From positions 19,660,852-19,724,851 of the forward strand of contig CM070508.1 in assembly GCA_036346375.1 (NCBI GenBank): a stretch of DNA of 64,000 bases. The letters are read 5' to 3'. The notes under the pieces were generated by a model. It did no database searches. It worked only from the letters and a program-made list of their open reading frames with translations, and was not told the DNA's origin. Position 1 is the stretch's first letter. Every line of letters starts with the position of its first letter. Positions 40,304 through 52,237 of this stretch are shown here, in pieces. Both the position numbers and the translations under genes were made by a program. This DNA comes from Guadua angustifolia. Taxonomy: Eukaryota; Streptophyta; Magnoliopsida; Poales; Poaceae.

Positions 40304-42178
40304 ATGGCGCACTTCATCGATGGACTTTCCTCAAGCATGGATTCGGGCACGGACTCCGACTCCGTGTCCTGTTTCGCTACGCCGCCGCCCCTCGGCAAAG
40401 ACGCTCGATGGCGGATGGCCAAGCGTGGAGGGAAATGCGGATGACCGTGATCCGCAGACCTGAAGACGCCCGCCGGATGGTGCGTCGCCATCAACTGCCA
40501 TAACCGCCCCGGCGGAGGCCGAGAGAGGGCCAAGACGTCCTCTGGGCCCCAGTGCCCTCCCACGGGGCGCCTCCGCTTATCGCCGGGTCATGGCCGACCC
40601 CGATAGGGCAAGGTCGGAGCTCTTTGGCCGAGCCCTCGCCAAAGAGCTCGATCGGGCTGCGACCGAGGTCGCGCCTCCACAAAGACCGGTCGGCACTCGG
40701 GGACCCGCTCCCTAAAAGTGATGACAACACGTCGCGCCGCCGCTCACAAGACCCATCAAACGCCTCCTGCGCAGGAGCTGGCCCCCGAGCAGCGGGCTCG
40801 GGATGAGGCTTTGACACAGGCGCGCCGGCGCCCTGCGGGCACCGCACCAAGCAGGCCCAGGCCCGAGCCAGGCCACACGAACTCCGAGTCGACCGGCAGC
40901 AGGTCTGCGGACCTCTCCCCGGACGTTCCGCCCAGGCGCCGTAAGGTCCAGGACCGCTTGCGCTACCTACCAGGTGATTCCCGCGCCCGGCACCGTGGTC
41001 GTTCCCACCGAAGGTCGGGCTGCCGGGGGAGCCTCGACTTCGAATTTAGCAGCAGCAGGGACCTTGTCGGTGATGACCACACCCGGCGCGCACCTGTCCC
41101 GGCCTATGGCTGCATGGCGTACTCCGACGGTCTACGCCGCGTGCGGTAGCCGGCTCGGTTCAAGCCCGCGCTGATCGAGCGCTTCGATGGGACTAAGAAC
41201 CCTGACGAGTTCTTGTCCATCTTTCAGAGTTGTTACGAGCGGCCGGGGAGGGAGAAGGACCTGGATCGTGTCATCCAGGGCAAGAACGAGCCGCTGCGTG
41301 ATTTTGTGCGGCGATTTATCCGCACAAGGAACCTGATTCCGAGCATCTCCGACGAAGCCGTCATCAAGGCATTCAAGTTCGGCATCTGCGATCGGTGCCT
41401 TACTGAAGACCTGGAGATCACCTCAAGGCTCAGCGTCAACAAACTTTTCCGCATGGCAGAGCGATATGCGGACGCGGACGACGCAGTCCGATGGAAACGC
41501 GACTACGACCAAGGTAAGCTTGGTCTAAACCAAACGGAGGCCGGCCCGTACAATTCCAGGGGCGTCGACCACGACACCACCGCTAAGAAGCGGAAGCGTG
41601 ACTGTCGGGCGGCGCGGTCCGCCATGGTGATCGATCGGCGGACGGACGGTAGCGAGGTCCTCGAGGTCCGAGGTCAAGCTCGAGAGGGCTCCAAACCTCG
41701 CCAAGGTCGGCCTCGGCCTCGTCAGGCGCAGAACCAGCCCCAGCAAGAGGGCCAACGACCTGGGCCTCAGCGGGCCGATGCCCGGCCACAGGGGGCCAAG
41801 AGGCGCTCGGGTTATGATGAGGCAAAGTTCTGCCTGTTTCATAGGGCGGCCGGCCACGACCTGCGGGCCTGGCAAGGCAAACTGGACGCCTTCTATGATG
41901 GGCGGGGCGAGATGCCCGTGCTCCCGAAGGATGACGATCAGACCGACAGGGTAAACGCTGGCGCGGAGCACGACGACCTCGATTTAGAGTTCAGCGAGGC
42001 GCGGCCGGATCGATGTCATCTTTGGCGGCTCGTCGGCTTACGACCCAGCGCGAGGTCAAAGCCGCCCTTGAACCATCTACCAGTCACCATTGGAAGGCCC
42101 ATCGAGCGCCCCGCAAGTGGTGAGCCACCATCACCTTCTCTCCGGAGGACGCCCTCCCAGGTATGGCTCGAGACCTGA
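40304..42178 (+). pseudogene. Gypsy gag
   Basis: A plausible start at 40304 reads MAHFIDGLSSSMDSGTDSDS. Frame damage follows through 40450-41150. The core at 41160-42050 includes DEFLSIFQSCYE, NEPLRDFVRRFIRTRNLIP, AFKFGICDRCLTEDL and RMAERYADADDAVRWK, typical of TAT-like gypsy gag, then an Arg/Gln-rich basic region and KFCLFHRAAGHDLRAW, a degenerate knuckle-like site. Gag would form the particle shell. Small indels split it. Confidence 0.85.
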
Positions 42179-42720
42179 AGACCGCCTTGGTCGTGACCCC
42201 GACCATCAGCAATACCGCGGTCGGGCGTGTCATGGTCGACGGCGGCAGCTCTCTAAACTTGCTGCAGGCAGGAGCACTCGACCGGATGCAGATTCCCCGG
42301 TCGAAGGTCAAGAGCGTCGCCATATCCTTCTTCGGGATCGTTCCCGGGAGCTCGACCATGCCCCTGGGGCAGGTGGTCTTGCCCGTGACCTTCGGGGACT
42401 CGGACAACTTCCACACCGAGCTGGTCACCTTCGAGGTGGTCGAGGGTGACCTCCCGTACAACGCCATTCTCGGGCGGCCTGCCTTGGTCAAGTTTATGGC
42501 GGCCAACCATTATGGCCATCGATGTATGAAGCTGCCTGGCCCGAACGGCATCATCACTGTGTGGGGCGACCTGCAGGCGGCGCATGGGTGTGAGACCAAG
42601 GCCTTGGCTCTTGCAGGTATGGGTGTGAGAAGGCGGCGATCCAGCCCAGTGGGGCGACGAAGGCCGTGCCGCTCGAGGAGGGCGACCCGACCAAGTGCAT
42701 CCACGTCTCGGCCAAGCTGA
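42163..42720 (+). pseudogene. Gypsy aspartic protease
   Basis: Reads ALVVTPTISNTAVGRVMVDGG, then SSLNLLQAGALDRM, with the VDGGSS motif used as the active site in TAT-like retropepsins, and PYNAILGRPALVKFMA near the end of the domain. It overlaps the gag frame by 16 bp in a different frame. The last 40 codons are frame-shifted relative to the RT that follows. It cleaves the polyprotein in intact family members. Confidence 0.85.
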
Positions 42721-43800
42721 GTTCCAAATAGGAACTCGAGCTCATCACCTTCCTTCGCGCCAACAAGGGTATATTCGCTTGGGAACCCGCGGACATGCGG
42801 CCCCGAGGGAGGTGATCGAGCACAAGTTGCGAGTGAGACCGGCTCTTAACTCAGGCGCTTGAAGCTGCGTGCTTTCTCCGGAGAAGGTCGCGGTCATCAA
42901 GGAGAACCTCGACAAGCTCTCAAGGCGGCTTCATCCGTGAGGTTAATTACTCTCAGTGGCCGCCAATCCGGTCATCGTCTGCGAAGAAGGAGGAAAGTGG
43001 AGAATGTGCGTCGACCATACGGGGTTGAACTCGGCTTGCCCGAAAGATAACTTTCCTCTTCCGCGCATCGATCAGATCGTCGACTCCACCGCAAATGCCA
43101 AGATGTTGAGCTTCTTGGATGCTTACTCGGGTTACCACCAGATCAAGCTGGTGGTTGACGACGAGAGCAAGACTTCCTTCATCACACCGTTTGGCACCTA
43201 CTGCTATACGACAATGTCATTTGGTCTGCGCAATGCGGGGGCCACATTTCAACGTCTGATGACCAAGACATTCGAACCCCAGATCGGGCGAAACCTTGAG
43301 GTCTACGTGGACGACATCATCGTCAAGAGCCCCTCCGAGAGCGACCACGTTCGCGACCTCGAGGAAACCTTCGCCAACCTGAACAGGCACAAGATCAAGC
43401 TCAATCCCGAAAAGTGCGTATTCGGCGCGGCGTCGGGCAAGGTGCTCGGCTACATGATCGGGGGCTCGGGGGTTGGCCCGAATCCGGAGAAGATCGAGGC
43501 GATCGAGAAGATGGCACCCCCGACCTCGATCAAGCAGGTGCAGAGCCTCACCGGCCGCATGGCCGCCCTCAGCAGGTTCATCTCGAGGCTCGGCGAGCGC
43601 GGGCTCCCATTCTTCCAAACTCTGCGCAGGCACGGGGGCTTCGAGTGGACTCCGGAGGCGCAGCGGTCCTTCGACGAGCTGAAGGTATACCTGTCGTCCC
43701 CACCCCTCCTTACAACACCACAACCTGGCGAGAGGTTGCTGCTCTACCTCGCGGCTACCACCCACGTTGTCGGTCTGCGTCGAGGTGGCGAGCGGGGTCT
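42721..43800 (+). pseudogene. Gypsy reverse transcriptase
   Basis: From 42956 an open frame reads WRMCVDHTGLNSACPKDNFP, FLDAYSGYHQIKL, FGLRNAGATFQRL and the catalytic YVDDIIVKS, followed by LNPEKCVFGAASGKVLGY and the connection region ending LLLYLAATTHVVG near 43765. The upstream 42721-42955 stretch carries the RT N-terminus with frameshifts. It copies element RNA into DNA in intact copies. Confidence 0.92.
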
Positions 43801-44620
43801 CAAAGAAGACCAATTTATTACGTCAACGAGGTCTTGCACGGCCCGAAGGAGCGCTACCCGCAGGTACAGAAGCTGCTGTATGCTCTCCTCATGGCGTCGC
43901 GCAAGCTCCGGCACTATTTTCAGGCGCATTCCATGGTCGTCCCGAGCAACTTCCCGCTTGGAGACATCTTGCGAAACCCAGACGGCGGCGGGCGCGTCGC
44001 CATGTGGGCTATGGAACTGGCGGCGTTTGATGTCCAGGTCGTCGCTCGAACAGCCATCAAGTCACAGGTGCTCGCCGACTTCGTGGTCGAGCAGGTGTCG
44101 CAATCTGCGCCCGAGCCGGAGGTCGAGGACGAAAAGCCTTGGGTCATGTTCTTCGACGGCTCGAGGTCCTTCAAGCGCTTCGGGTGGCATCCTTATTCTC
44201 ACAGCGGCGGCGAGTGAGTCGTGGTTCGTTTTGGGTTCGCGATGACTAATAATGTGGCAGATCTGACGGCTCTCTTGACGGCCTCCGAGCTTGCAAGGCT
44301 TTGGCGTCTTGGCCGGTTGGTCGTAAGAGGCGACTCGGCTCGTCGTCAACCAAGACAACAAGGAGTACCAATGCTCGGGAGACTCGATGGCGAAATACCT
44401 TGCCGAGGTCATAAAATGGAGAAGTGGTTTCAGAACTTGGAGCTCAAGCACATCCCGGGAAGGACAACTCCGGTACGATTTCCTCTCCAAGCTCGCCTCC
44501 TCCGACGACGAGGTCCCACCCGACATCATACTAGAGACGCTGGCGGCTCCCTCGATCTCCGAGCAAGAGGCCTTGCTCGTGGCGGTCGAAGGTACACCTT
44601 CCTGGGCCAAATCCATCTGT
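43770..44620 (+). pseudogene. Gypsy RNase H and second (archaeal-type) RNase H-like segment
   Basis: After a frame change near 43800 the text reads RRPIYYVNEVLHGPKERYPQ, KLLYALLMASRKLRHYFQAH and GRVAMWAMELAAFDVQ, the gypsy RNase H. It is followed by ADFVVEQ and KPWVMFFDGSRSFKRFG, the start of a second RNase H of the type found in TAT elements, whose FDGS Asp is visible. The rest of that domain (44220-44600) is frame-shifted; NMVADLTALLTASELA-like text and ELKHIPGR remain. Confidence 0.8.
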
Positions 44621-45835
44621 GATTTCCTTGCGCGGGGCGACCTACCACCCGACCCTGCCGAGAGGAGCCGGATCAAGTGCCGGGCGAGTCTATACACTTC
44701 GTCGAAGGAAGCTCTACAGGAGGCATGTTTTCGGCATCCTGGCGCGGTGCGTCTCCACGGAGGAGGGTAAGTACCTACTAAACGACATCCATTCGGGCCT
44801 CTGTGGAGCACATTCTTCGTACAGGACGATGGTCGGCAAGGCCTTCCGCATGGGGTATTATTGTAGCGGCTCTTCAAGATGCTCGTGATATCGTCCGCAC
44901 TTGCCGCGCATGCCAATTCCACGCCCGGAAGTCGCACCAGCCCGCCTACGCGCTCCATACCATCCCGTTCGCTGGCCCTTCTCGACATGGGGGCTGGATA
45001 TCCTCGGCCCTTTTCCCCAAGCGGTCGGGGGAAAGAAGTTCCTGTTCGTGGCCATCGACACCTTCACCAAGTGGATCGAAGCCGAACCAGTCTCGACCAT
45101 CACTGCTCGAGCGGCAGTTCATTTTTTCGCTTGTTCGTGGTCACCAGGTACGGAGTTCCATGCAAAATTATCACTGACAACGGTACCCAGTTTACCAGTG
45201 AGTTGTTCCAGGAGTTTTGCGAGGAACTCGGCATCAAAATGTGCTTCGCTTCGGTGGCTCACCCCCAGAGCAACGGAGCAGCGGAACGCGCCAACGGGCA
45301 AATCGTCCAGGGCGTCAAGAAACGAGTTGCAGATGAGCTCGAACGCTACGGCAAGACCTGGGTGGACGAACTTCCCACCGTCCTATGGTCTATCCGTACC
45401 ACGACAAGCCGAGCCATGGGGTCCACACCCTTCCAGCTCGTGTTGATCTGAAGCAAATCCGCCTCCCGAGGTTACGCTAGGCTCTGCCAGAGTCGACAGT
45501 CGACCAAGTCGACTTGAGCGAACGGTCTCTCGACCTTACCCTCATGGAAGAAGTAAGATGCCGTGCCATCGCTACGATCAGCGCGATTACCGCAAGCTCT
45601 TCGCAGACATGCGTCTCGGTCGGTACGACCTAGGAAGCTCCTTGTTGGGGACTTAGCCCTGAGACGGATTCAGGGCTCGTCCAGCACCAACAAGTTGTCC
45701 CCACGGTGGGAGGGCCCCTATAGAGTCGTTTCAACAGATCGCACGGGGGCTTACCGGCTAGCGATGCCCGATGGCAGGGAGCTCTCTAGCTCGTGGAACA
45801 TAGATCAGCTTCGGAAATTTTATGTGTAAACTCTA
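44621..45835 (+). pseudogene. Gypsy integrase
   Basis: Pieces in shifted frames: YLLNDIHSGLCGAH and CRACQFHARKSHQPAYALH (zinc-binding part), then PFSTWGLDILGPFPQAVGGK, IITDNGTQFTSELFQEFCEE and PQSNGAAERANGQIVQGVKK. These supply the D, D and E of the catalytic core. A C-terminal segment at 45563-45829 ends RWEGPYRVVSTDRTGAYRL and SWNIDQLRKFYV before a stop. No chromodomain is visible, as expected for TAT-like elements. Confidence 0.9.
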
Positions 45836-46515
45836 TACCTTACATTTCAATAAAGCTGATTGCTCCTTTTTCACCCTTTATGATTGCTTCCACTTGTGTT
45901 GTTACCATTCTTTGTACGAGCCTTTTTTGTGTTCGAGCACGACCTTTCGCGCGCAGCACGTTTGCTCTTGGTCTACGTGTCGCGGGCTTGACGTTCACCC
46001 CAGTGGATGAGCTAAACGTAAGCCGAACCTCTTCGTGATCTAGCTCTCCCCTGTGCCTGGGCCCGAGCCGAGGGCCTCGCCACTTTGGCTGTTGAGCAAA
46101 TGCGCTTGGTCGTGATGGTTGCTCGAGCATTAACCTGAGTGTGGCCATCCGCTTAGCGGGCTCGCTTTGTGTCACTCCCCTTGCGGGCTTTTTCCTCTAC
46201 TCTACAGGTCGTGGCCGCTCGTCCGTGTCTACGTCTTGTGCCCAAGGCACGCGTCGCTCGACCTCGGGCCCAACGGGAAATTTGGATAAGGCTATCCTAT
46301 CGGCAAGACGACCAAGAGAGAGCTTGGCGTGGCAAACGAGCAAAGCCGGAGGGACAAGTATCTGCAACTATGAATTTAAATCAGGGACAAGGTTTCCTCG
46401 TTCCCCCAAACAAAATGATCTGTTTTCTATTGGAACATTACTTGCTTTATAACGTCTTTTATAGCTCGGCCATCTCGCGGGCAAGCTTCTCTTGCTTAAG
46501 CTCGGCGACCTTGGC
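45836..46515 (+). other. Spacer between integrase and antisense ORF in the gypsy element
   Basis: No supported coding region. It ends near a plus-strand stretch complementary to the end of the antisense ORF at 46518. Confidence 0.5.
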
Positions 46516-46517
46516 CC

Positions 46518-49500
46518 TCAGGGCCGATAGCTCACTCTGGTTCTGAAGGGCCACCGTGGAGGCATCCACAGCTCGGCGCCGTTCGTCTTGGAGTTGGGCC
46601 ATCGTGCTCGTCGCCGCCCTTTTGGCGCGCTCAAGTCTCCCTTCGAGCTCCGAGAGCTTGGCCTCGAGCTCGGGGGACGCCTTCGCCGAGGAGGACGACC
46701 GGTCGCGGCGGCTTTCTCCAAAGTGCCTCGACCTTGGCGCTCGTCTCGCCGCCTTGTTGGCGTGCCAAGCTTCTCTTCGAGTTCCAGGACCTTGGCCTCG
46801 AGCTCGGGGGACGCCTTCGGCGGGGGAGACGTCAGCTCGGCAGCAGCCTTCTCTAGAGCTTCAACTTTAGCCCGCTCGGCCTCGAGCGCCAATAACCGTC
46901 GGCGTTCTTGCTCCACGGCCTTAAAGCCGTGGTCGCGTTCGGAGGCCCTGGCCTGCTCGAGCTCTGCCGCGTGGGCTACCTCCTGCGCCCTCATCGTCTG
47001 GCGCACATCATCGAGCTCTTGGGCCTGCTGCTCGAGCTCCCCCTGCTCGACCTCTATGGTCCTGATGAGCTTGGAGCGCTCGACCTCCCGCGCCTCTATC
47101 ACGTTCAGGAGGACCCTCAGCACGTCAGCATGCTCTTGAAGGCCTTGTAGCCCGCTAGAGGCATGGTCGATCACCTTCACGACGAAAAGGGGGGGCCCAA
47201 AATGTGAGTGGACAAGGAGCTCAGGCTACGAACTACGAAGTGCACAGGAAGACCCTTACCTCGCGGAGATGGCCCTCCAGGCGTGCACGGGTAAATTCCT
47301 CGCGGTCGTCCGTACGATCGCGAGGGATCTCCTCCTCCTCTCGCGGCCGTGTTGGGCCGGGCCGCCATGGTTACTGGCTGGCGCTTGGGCAGGGCAGACT
47401 CCGCCCGATGGCGGCTGGTCTTCATGCCTCTTCGGTGGACTCAACTCGCCACCGGGGCGCGGCGGTAGGATCGATCGACCTCGCGGCGGGCCTCACTCGT
47501 CTCCGGCACCAAGGGAATGGCGGTCGGGTCCGCCGCGGCATCCTCGACCTCCACGGCCTGGGACGCTGCGGCCTCAAGACACAAGCGACCACATTTGGAA
47601 AGATCTGCGAGCACCGCGGCTGGTCACCCGGTGGCCGGCGGCGCGCCACGACCTCAACGCTGGGCGGCCGTGGCGGAGGAGCTCGGTGTCGCCGGCGCGC
47701 CGCTGGCTCGAATGTCCTCCTCGTGGTGGCAGGGAGAGACAACGTCGGCAGATCGTCATGGTCGGCGGCTGCGTCATGGGCCTCGCCGGTGTCAAAATCC
47801 GCTAGCCGGTTCTTGGTGGGGCTCGTCATCGTCTGTGTCGTCGAGGCCTTGGTCGAACTTCATGGCGGAACCAGCTCGGCGACCACAGACGGAGTTCGCG
47901 TTGGGCGCGAGGTCTTGAGGGACCAATTGAATGTGTCCTCCTCCTCGGATTCGGACTCACCTGGATAATGACCATCGTCAAGCGGGCAAGTTTGAGCTCG
48001 GGCGCTCAAGGTCTGCGATCAAGAGCATACACTAAGCCAGAAAGATGTGGGGGCGTTGTAGTCTAAAGATCTTTGGGGTTTACAGGTCACCGACCTCGCC
48101 TCGTCGAGGTCGGCGAAGATCTTCTTGCCGGTGCCACGGGGCCAGTTGCGCTTCGCGCCCACTGACTGGGACCTCGGGACTCGGGCGGCTCAGCGTCGCC
48201 CGGCGGCGGTCCCGGGGCCTCGAGCCGAGCACCTGGGCAGTGGGGCTCAAAGTCCGGGCGGCGCCCACCGCGCTCTGTTGCTACAAAGAGGAAAAACTCA
48301 TCAACCGACAGGTCGCGCGGGCACGAGCTCGGGGGCTCGACCGGTGGTATCCTTACCATGGCACGGTCCCCCCACTCGACGTGGGATTTCTTCGCCTCCG
48401 AGTGGCCCGCTCCGGCAGCGGGAGGCCTCTTCTTCCCTTTCTTGCCCTTGCCCCCTTGGGCGGCGGGAGCATCCTTTGGCTGTATCAAACGACTCTTGAT
48501 GGTCTGCTTGGCACGAGAGAGGGTCAAGAAAGGCCTCGGGGCGCTAAGAGCGAGCCCTTGGTGCGATTGGTTTACCTCGGGTTTTCGGCGAACACGTTCC
48601 TTGGGGCGGAGTCGTCCATGGAATAGTTGTGCACCGATTTTCCCGAACATCTCGTACATCCTGTCGGCGACCCAAGACTCCTTCGGAGCTGCAAAAAGGA
48701 GTACCCTTCAGGGACCATCGAAGGCGCGGTCGAGCAAGACCACGGCAGGAAAGGGCTTACCGGACGTACACTCGCGTGTCGGGTCGATGCGCCCCTGGAT
48801 CTCGAAGAACGGGTGTGTTCGCCTCCGCAGGGGAGACACTCGGTTCCGCAGGAAATCAACGGCGATCGCCTGCCCGGTGAGACCACGCTCGGCGCAGAGA
48901 TGTATGGCGGCAATGGCCTCTTCGTCATCCTCGAGGTCGCCCGATTCTGGGGTCCCCTTCTTCCCGTCGACGGGCTTTCCCTCGTATGACAGAGTGCCGA
49001 GCTCCCCTTTCTTCAGGTAGAACTAGTGCTCGGCCCACGGCCCGAGGGAGTCCCGAGCTTGGACCTTGGGGAAGGACCACTTGAGCCCTGTCCGCTGTCG
49101 GAAATAGAGGCACCCGACCACAGGGTCCTTCCCGGAGCGGAAGAGGCTGAAGTACCGAAAGAAGAGCGAGGGGTGGGGAAGGATTCCTAGGAACCCCTCG
49201 CACAGGTGGGAAAAGATGGAGAGAGTAAGAATGGAGTTCGACACCAGGTTTATGAGCTCGATCTCGCGGTGGTGAGGACCACAGAGAGGAACTTCGCTCT
49301 CCGGGGTCCATGAGCGAAGAGGACGGCAGTGCTCGGTGCGAGCGATTTCATCGTCCACAGGGTTGGCTCGGTCTCGTTGCGGAAGCCGCCATGTGAATGG
49401 GTCGAGCAACCCTGTGGTCTCGAGTTCCTTCATCCTCGGCGACAAAGTGCTCCTCCCTAGCTTGGCCATGGCGATTGCGCGATCTCGGTCGGCGGGGAGG

Positions 49501-49640
49501 AAGGTTTTTGCTTGGGCGGAAGGGCTTGGAAGGCGAAGGCACCGGTCGGGAAGCTTCCTCAAGAGGCGGTTTATAAGCCGCCGTCGCCAAATCGCACCGT
49601 GGCACCGGAGGACTCGCCGCCCACGATTTGACAGATGCAA
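46518..49640 (-). pseudogene. Antisense ORF of the gypsy element (Transposase_28-like plus long coiled coil)
   Basis: Read on the minus strand. The N-terminal part at 49023-49640 includes FSHLCEGFLGILPHPSLFFR and SGKDPVVGCLYFRQRTGLKW. That matches the 'putative gypsy type transposon' family found in RIRE2/Grande-like elements. A TAG stop at about 49023-49025 interrupts it. The same frame family continues (YLKKGELGTLSYEGKPVDGK) through 48700, then proline/basic-rich text, and ends in a 220-residue coiled coil at 46518-47180 (EVEQGELEQQAQELDDVRQT). Its role is not known. Frameshifts are frequent. Confidence 0.75.
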
Positions 49641-49862
49641 TTAAGGCCGGGGCGGCGGTTTCGAGGCACGGCAGGTGTCACCAACCGTTCGCATCCGTAC
49701 CGGGGCGACGGAGATCAAGAGGCGCCAGGTGTCGTATCCTCAAGACCTGGCGTTACATTCCCGCACGACCTCGACCTCAAGGAAGTTCTGGGAATCGATC
49801 CCGGCTATGGAGACTCAAGGTCGGCCCATGTTCCGGCCACGACCTTAAGCCTCGGGGCTAGG

Positions 49863-50518
49863 CGACGAGGGTGGCGTCCTTTGACCGTGGCGGTCAGCGG
49901 ACCCCGAGCTCGGAGGCCCGATCTCGACTGATGCGTCTTGGCGCTCGACCTAGAGCGCGCTAGACCCGAGCACGGCCTCGCTCGACCTCGAGCTCGGGCG
50001 GGCCCTTATTCGAAGCCACGATCCGCCCTTGGATTTCGGATCAAGCATTTGACCGACGGTTGCTCAAGGCGCGGGTCGTGTGGCGAGTGGATCGTACAAC
50101 AAGTTGAGCGATTCTGCCGGCCCTCAACGTGCACGAGGGCCACTTCCCGGGAATCTAGCCCGGCCGTTGCGTGCTGAGGAGGTATAAAAACCTAGGGAAC
50201 ACAGTCCTTTGGGGTAGACGAAGACAACACACAACGCGCCCTAGCTCGAGCTTAGACTTAGCCATTGTTGAACTTGAGCTGTAAAAACACCCTTGTACTC
50301 AGAATTAGCCAAAAGAAGCGCCGCAAGGCGATCAGAGTAAACTATTACCTCCCGTGGGCTCGAACCAAGTATAAATCTCGGTCTCCCGCTCGTTGTCGTC
50401 TCACTCCGACCATAACCGCGTCCATACTTTTCCTACGACTAAGTGAAGCGCAGCTCGAGTCCCGTATCACACCGACCCCTAACTCACTTCTTGCGGTCGG
50501 CGATCCCGATCGTCGACA
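49863..50518 (+). repeat. Gypsy 3' LTR
   Basis: 656 bp, starting CGACGAGGG (first base differs from the 5' LTR) and ending CGTCGACA. TATAAAAA lies at 50183-50190. It lacks several single bases of homopolymer runs present in the 5' LTR. Confidence 0.9.
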
Positions 50519-50523
50519 TCTGT

Positions 50524-51025
50524 AATATCTATGTCATCACAGACGGTTATTGTCTATTTATAACCGCCTGTGATATATCTTAAATCACATATGGTTTCAG
50601 TAAGAACCGCCTATGATGATTGCTAATTCTATTTGCGAAATATATATGTGATGATTAATTTGACAACAATATTTGTGACAGATTATAATATTTATTTGTG
50701 GACGAACAAGATACTATGTGAGTTTATTTTTATGTAATAGGGATGTGAGATAAACGTACAGTGCAGGTCGAGAAGAATCCGCGCAGGTGGCGCTAGCCCG
50801 AGAGCAGCATATACGAAGGTCGCAGAAGTGCAGGTAGCACGCGAGGTCACAGGTGCAGGAGGCGCAGCACGTGAAATACGCAAGTGCAGCGAGACTAGAC
50901 ACATAGAGGTCTACGCAGATGGACGACACAGTGTAACGGCATGCGGGTCGTGCAGGCGAGCAAATTATGTGAGAGCGGCAGGTGGGCCGTACGCATGCGT
51001 GAGTTTTGAGCCGTGTGTGTTCATG
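50524..51025. other. End of CACTA-2 subterminal repeats and unassigned spacer
   Basis: 50524-50620 carries CATCACAGACGGTT and AACCGCCTGTGAT words. 50640-51025 is unassigned, with a GC-richer part (50755-51015) containing repeated CGCAG and GTGCAGG words and no credible gene. Confidence 0.5.
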
Positions 51026-52237
51026 AAAAATCAAACATAACAGATTGTCAGGAACTTCGAGCAGGAAGTTTGGGGCTCGGTTTTCACCTCATGGCGCCCA
51101 AACGGTGTGACAAGTGGACTCCAAAATTTTTTCACAGATGGACATGAGAGTCCCACAACTTCTCCAAGAAGAGTCACTAAAAATTATTTTCTATTTTTTT
51201 ATAAAAAATAAAAACTGACTGTTGTGTGAAAAACATATTCTGGACATATATGCAACTTGATAGAAAACTTGATCTCTAGTCTATCCTAGAGTGCAAAAGA
51301 GACATAAAACCATATGAACACACTCAAGACATCCAAGATCAGCAGTATTTTGAAGGAGGGGAGGCAAATCCTAATTGCAAGAAAGTAAATTGCGTAAAAG
51401 TACATTGCAGGAATTTAAATGCTGAATTTAAGACATAAAGTAAATGCGTAATGTAAATTCAAGTATGAATGAAAAGATTTGCATTTCTGGAAGGAGGAGG
51501 TTTACAAAGCCTCACAACAAGGTGGGCAAAGCTCAAAGGAGCACAAAAATGTCTACAACCTTCAAGGGGAGGAGGCTACCCCTCCACCCCTATTTATACT
51601 ACTATTGGGCCACCTACCACCCTTGAATGAGTCCCTCAACCCTAGAGCACTCATCTAATGGTTAGGATTAACCTAGTCACACAGCCATGCAAGGGTTAAC
51701 CTAAAACCCACACACATAACAGGTTTTCTTGTATAGTTTTCAAAGCATGCTACCTAGACCCGCTAACCTATCAACAAGACCGCAATCCGACGGCCTTCCT
51801 TGATCCACGCGGTGTTTAGCTAGCATCTACTGCTTTCCTTGTCTTCTTGGCTTACCCGTACTCTATCTCCGATCATCTTCCGACGATATTCCAACTGTCT
51901 GGACCTCTGACACTCCTCGCCTAGTCTCAGTCATCCTCTGCCTCACCATGATCTAGCACCATCGCCTTGCAACCATTAAAGACAAGGAAAAACCTTTCAC
52001 ATAGCAATGCCCACAAAGATATTCAATGATTATCCCAAAATTATTAATCAATTATAATTTCACTCAAAGGTCCGGTGCTACCGCCCCCAGGCCGGTAGCA
52101 TTGAGAAAAGCAACCAACACTCAAATTGCTTCAAATCAAAAATCCAATTCAAATCAAACTCAATTTCAAATTAAACCAAGCTCAAATCTCGTCAATTACT
52201 CATCACACACAAGGATAGACCTTCACATAGTCTTTCA
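51026..52237 (-). repeat. Copia-3 3' LTR, truncated
   Basis: Homologous to 53463-54804. Minus-strand TATAAATA at 51591-51598 and a GGTGCTACCG hairpin at 52074-52100. The R/U5 end is missing. Confidence 0.8.

Larger units (their letters stand above)
39556..50518 (+). mobile_element. Ty3/gypsy LTR retrotransposon (TAT-lineage-like), 10.96 kb, nested in CACTA-2
   Basis: LTRs at 39556-40236 and 49863-50518 bracket gag, protease, RT, RNase H, a second RNase H-like segment and integrase on the plus strand, then a roughly 4-kb region with a long minus-strand coding sequence. TCTGT flanks both outer ends (39551-39555 and 50519-50523), a perfect 5-bp target duplication. LTRs share long identical blocks, so insertion is fairly recent. 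A second RNase H and an antisense ORF after integrase are features of TAT-type (RIRE2/Grande-like) elements. Coding frames are broken by small indels. Confidence 0.93.
34111..50640 (+). mobile_element. CACTA-2: decayed CACTA element split by two LTR elements
   Basis: A left end CACTACTATAG at 34111 is followed by subterminal words like ACAGATGGTT and ACTGTCTGTG to 34250. After Copia-2, a Ulp1-like remnant (38243-38950, plus strand) and AT-rich sequence lead to another subterminal array. That array is split by the gypsy element (39430-39555 and 50519-50620, with GTGATGACATAGACATCA-type words). No TAGTG terminus is found near 50640, so the right end is lost or unrecognised and no target duplication can be shown. 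The transposase genes are missing. Confidence 0.6.

Noticed and set aside
40161..41150. Many overlapping Arg/Pro/Ala-rich frames on both strands
   Set aside because: High GC content opens spurious frames; only the plus-strand gag text has family features.
47204..49000. Plus-strand frames over the antisense ORF of the gypsy element
   Set aside because: They lack family features and mirror the minus-strand coding sequence with its coiled coil and Transposase_28-like domain.
50600..50720. Search for the right TAGTG terminus of CACTA-2
   Set aside because: No CTATAGTAGTG-like end or GGA target copy is visible, so the element end is left open.
50692..51040. Cys/Ser-rich minus-strand frames and an overlapping plus-strand frame
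   Set aside because: Short, overlapping on both strands and without recognisable family; probably chance in repeated CGCAG/GTGCAGG words.
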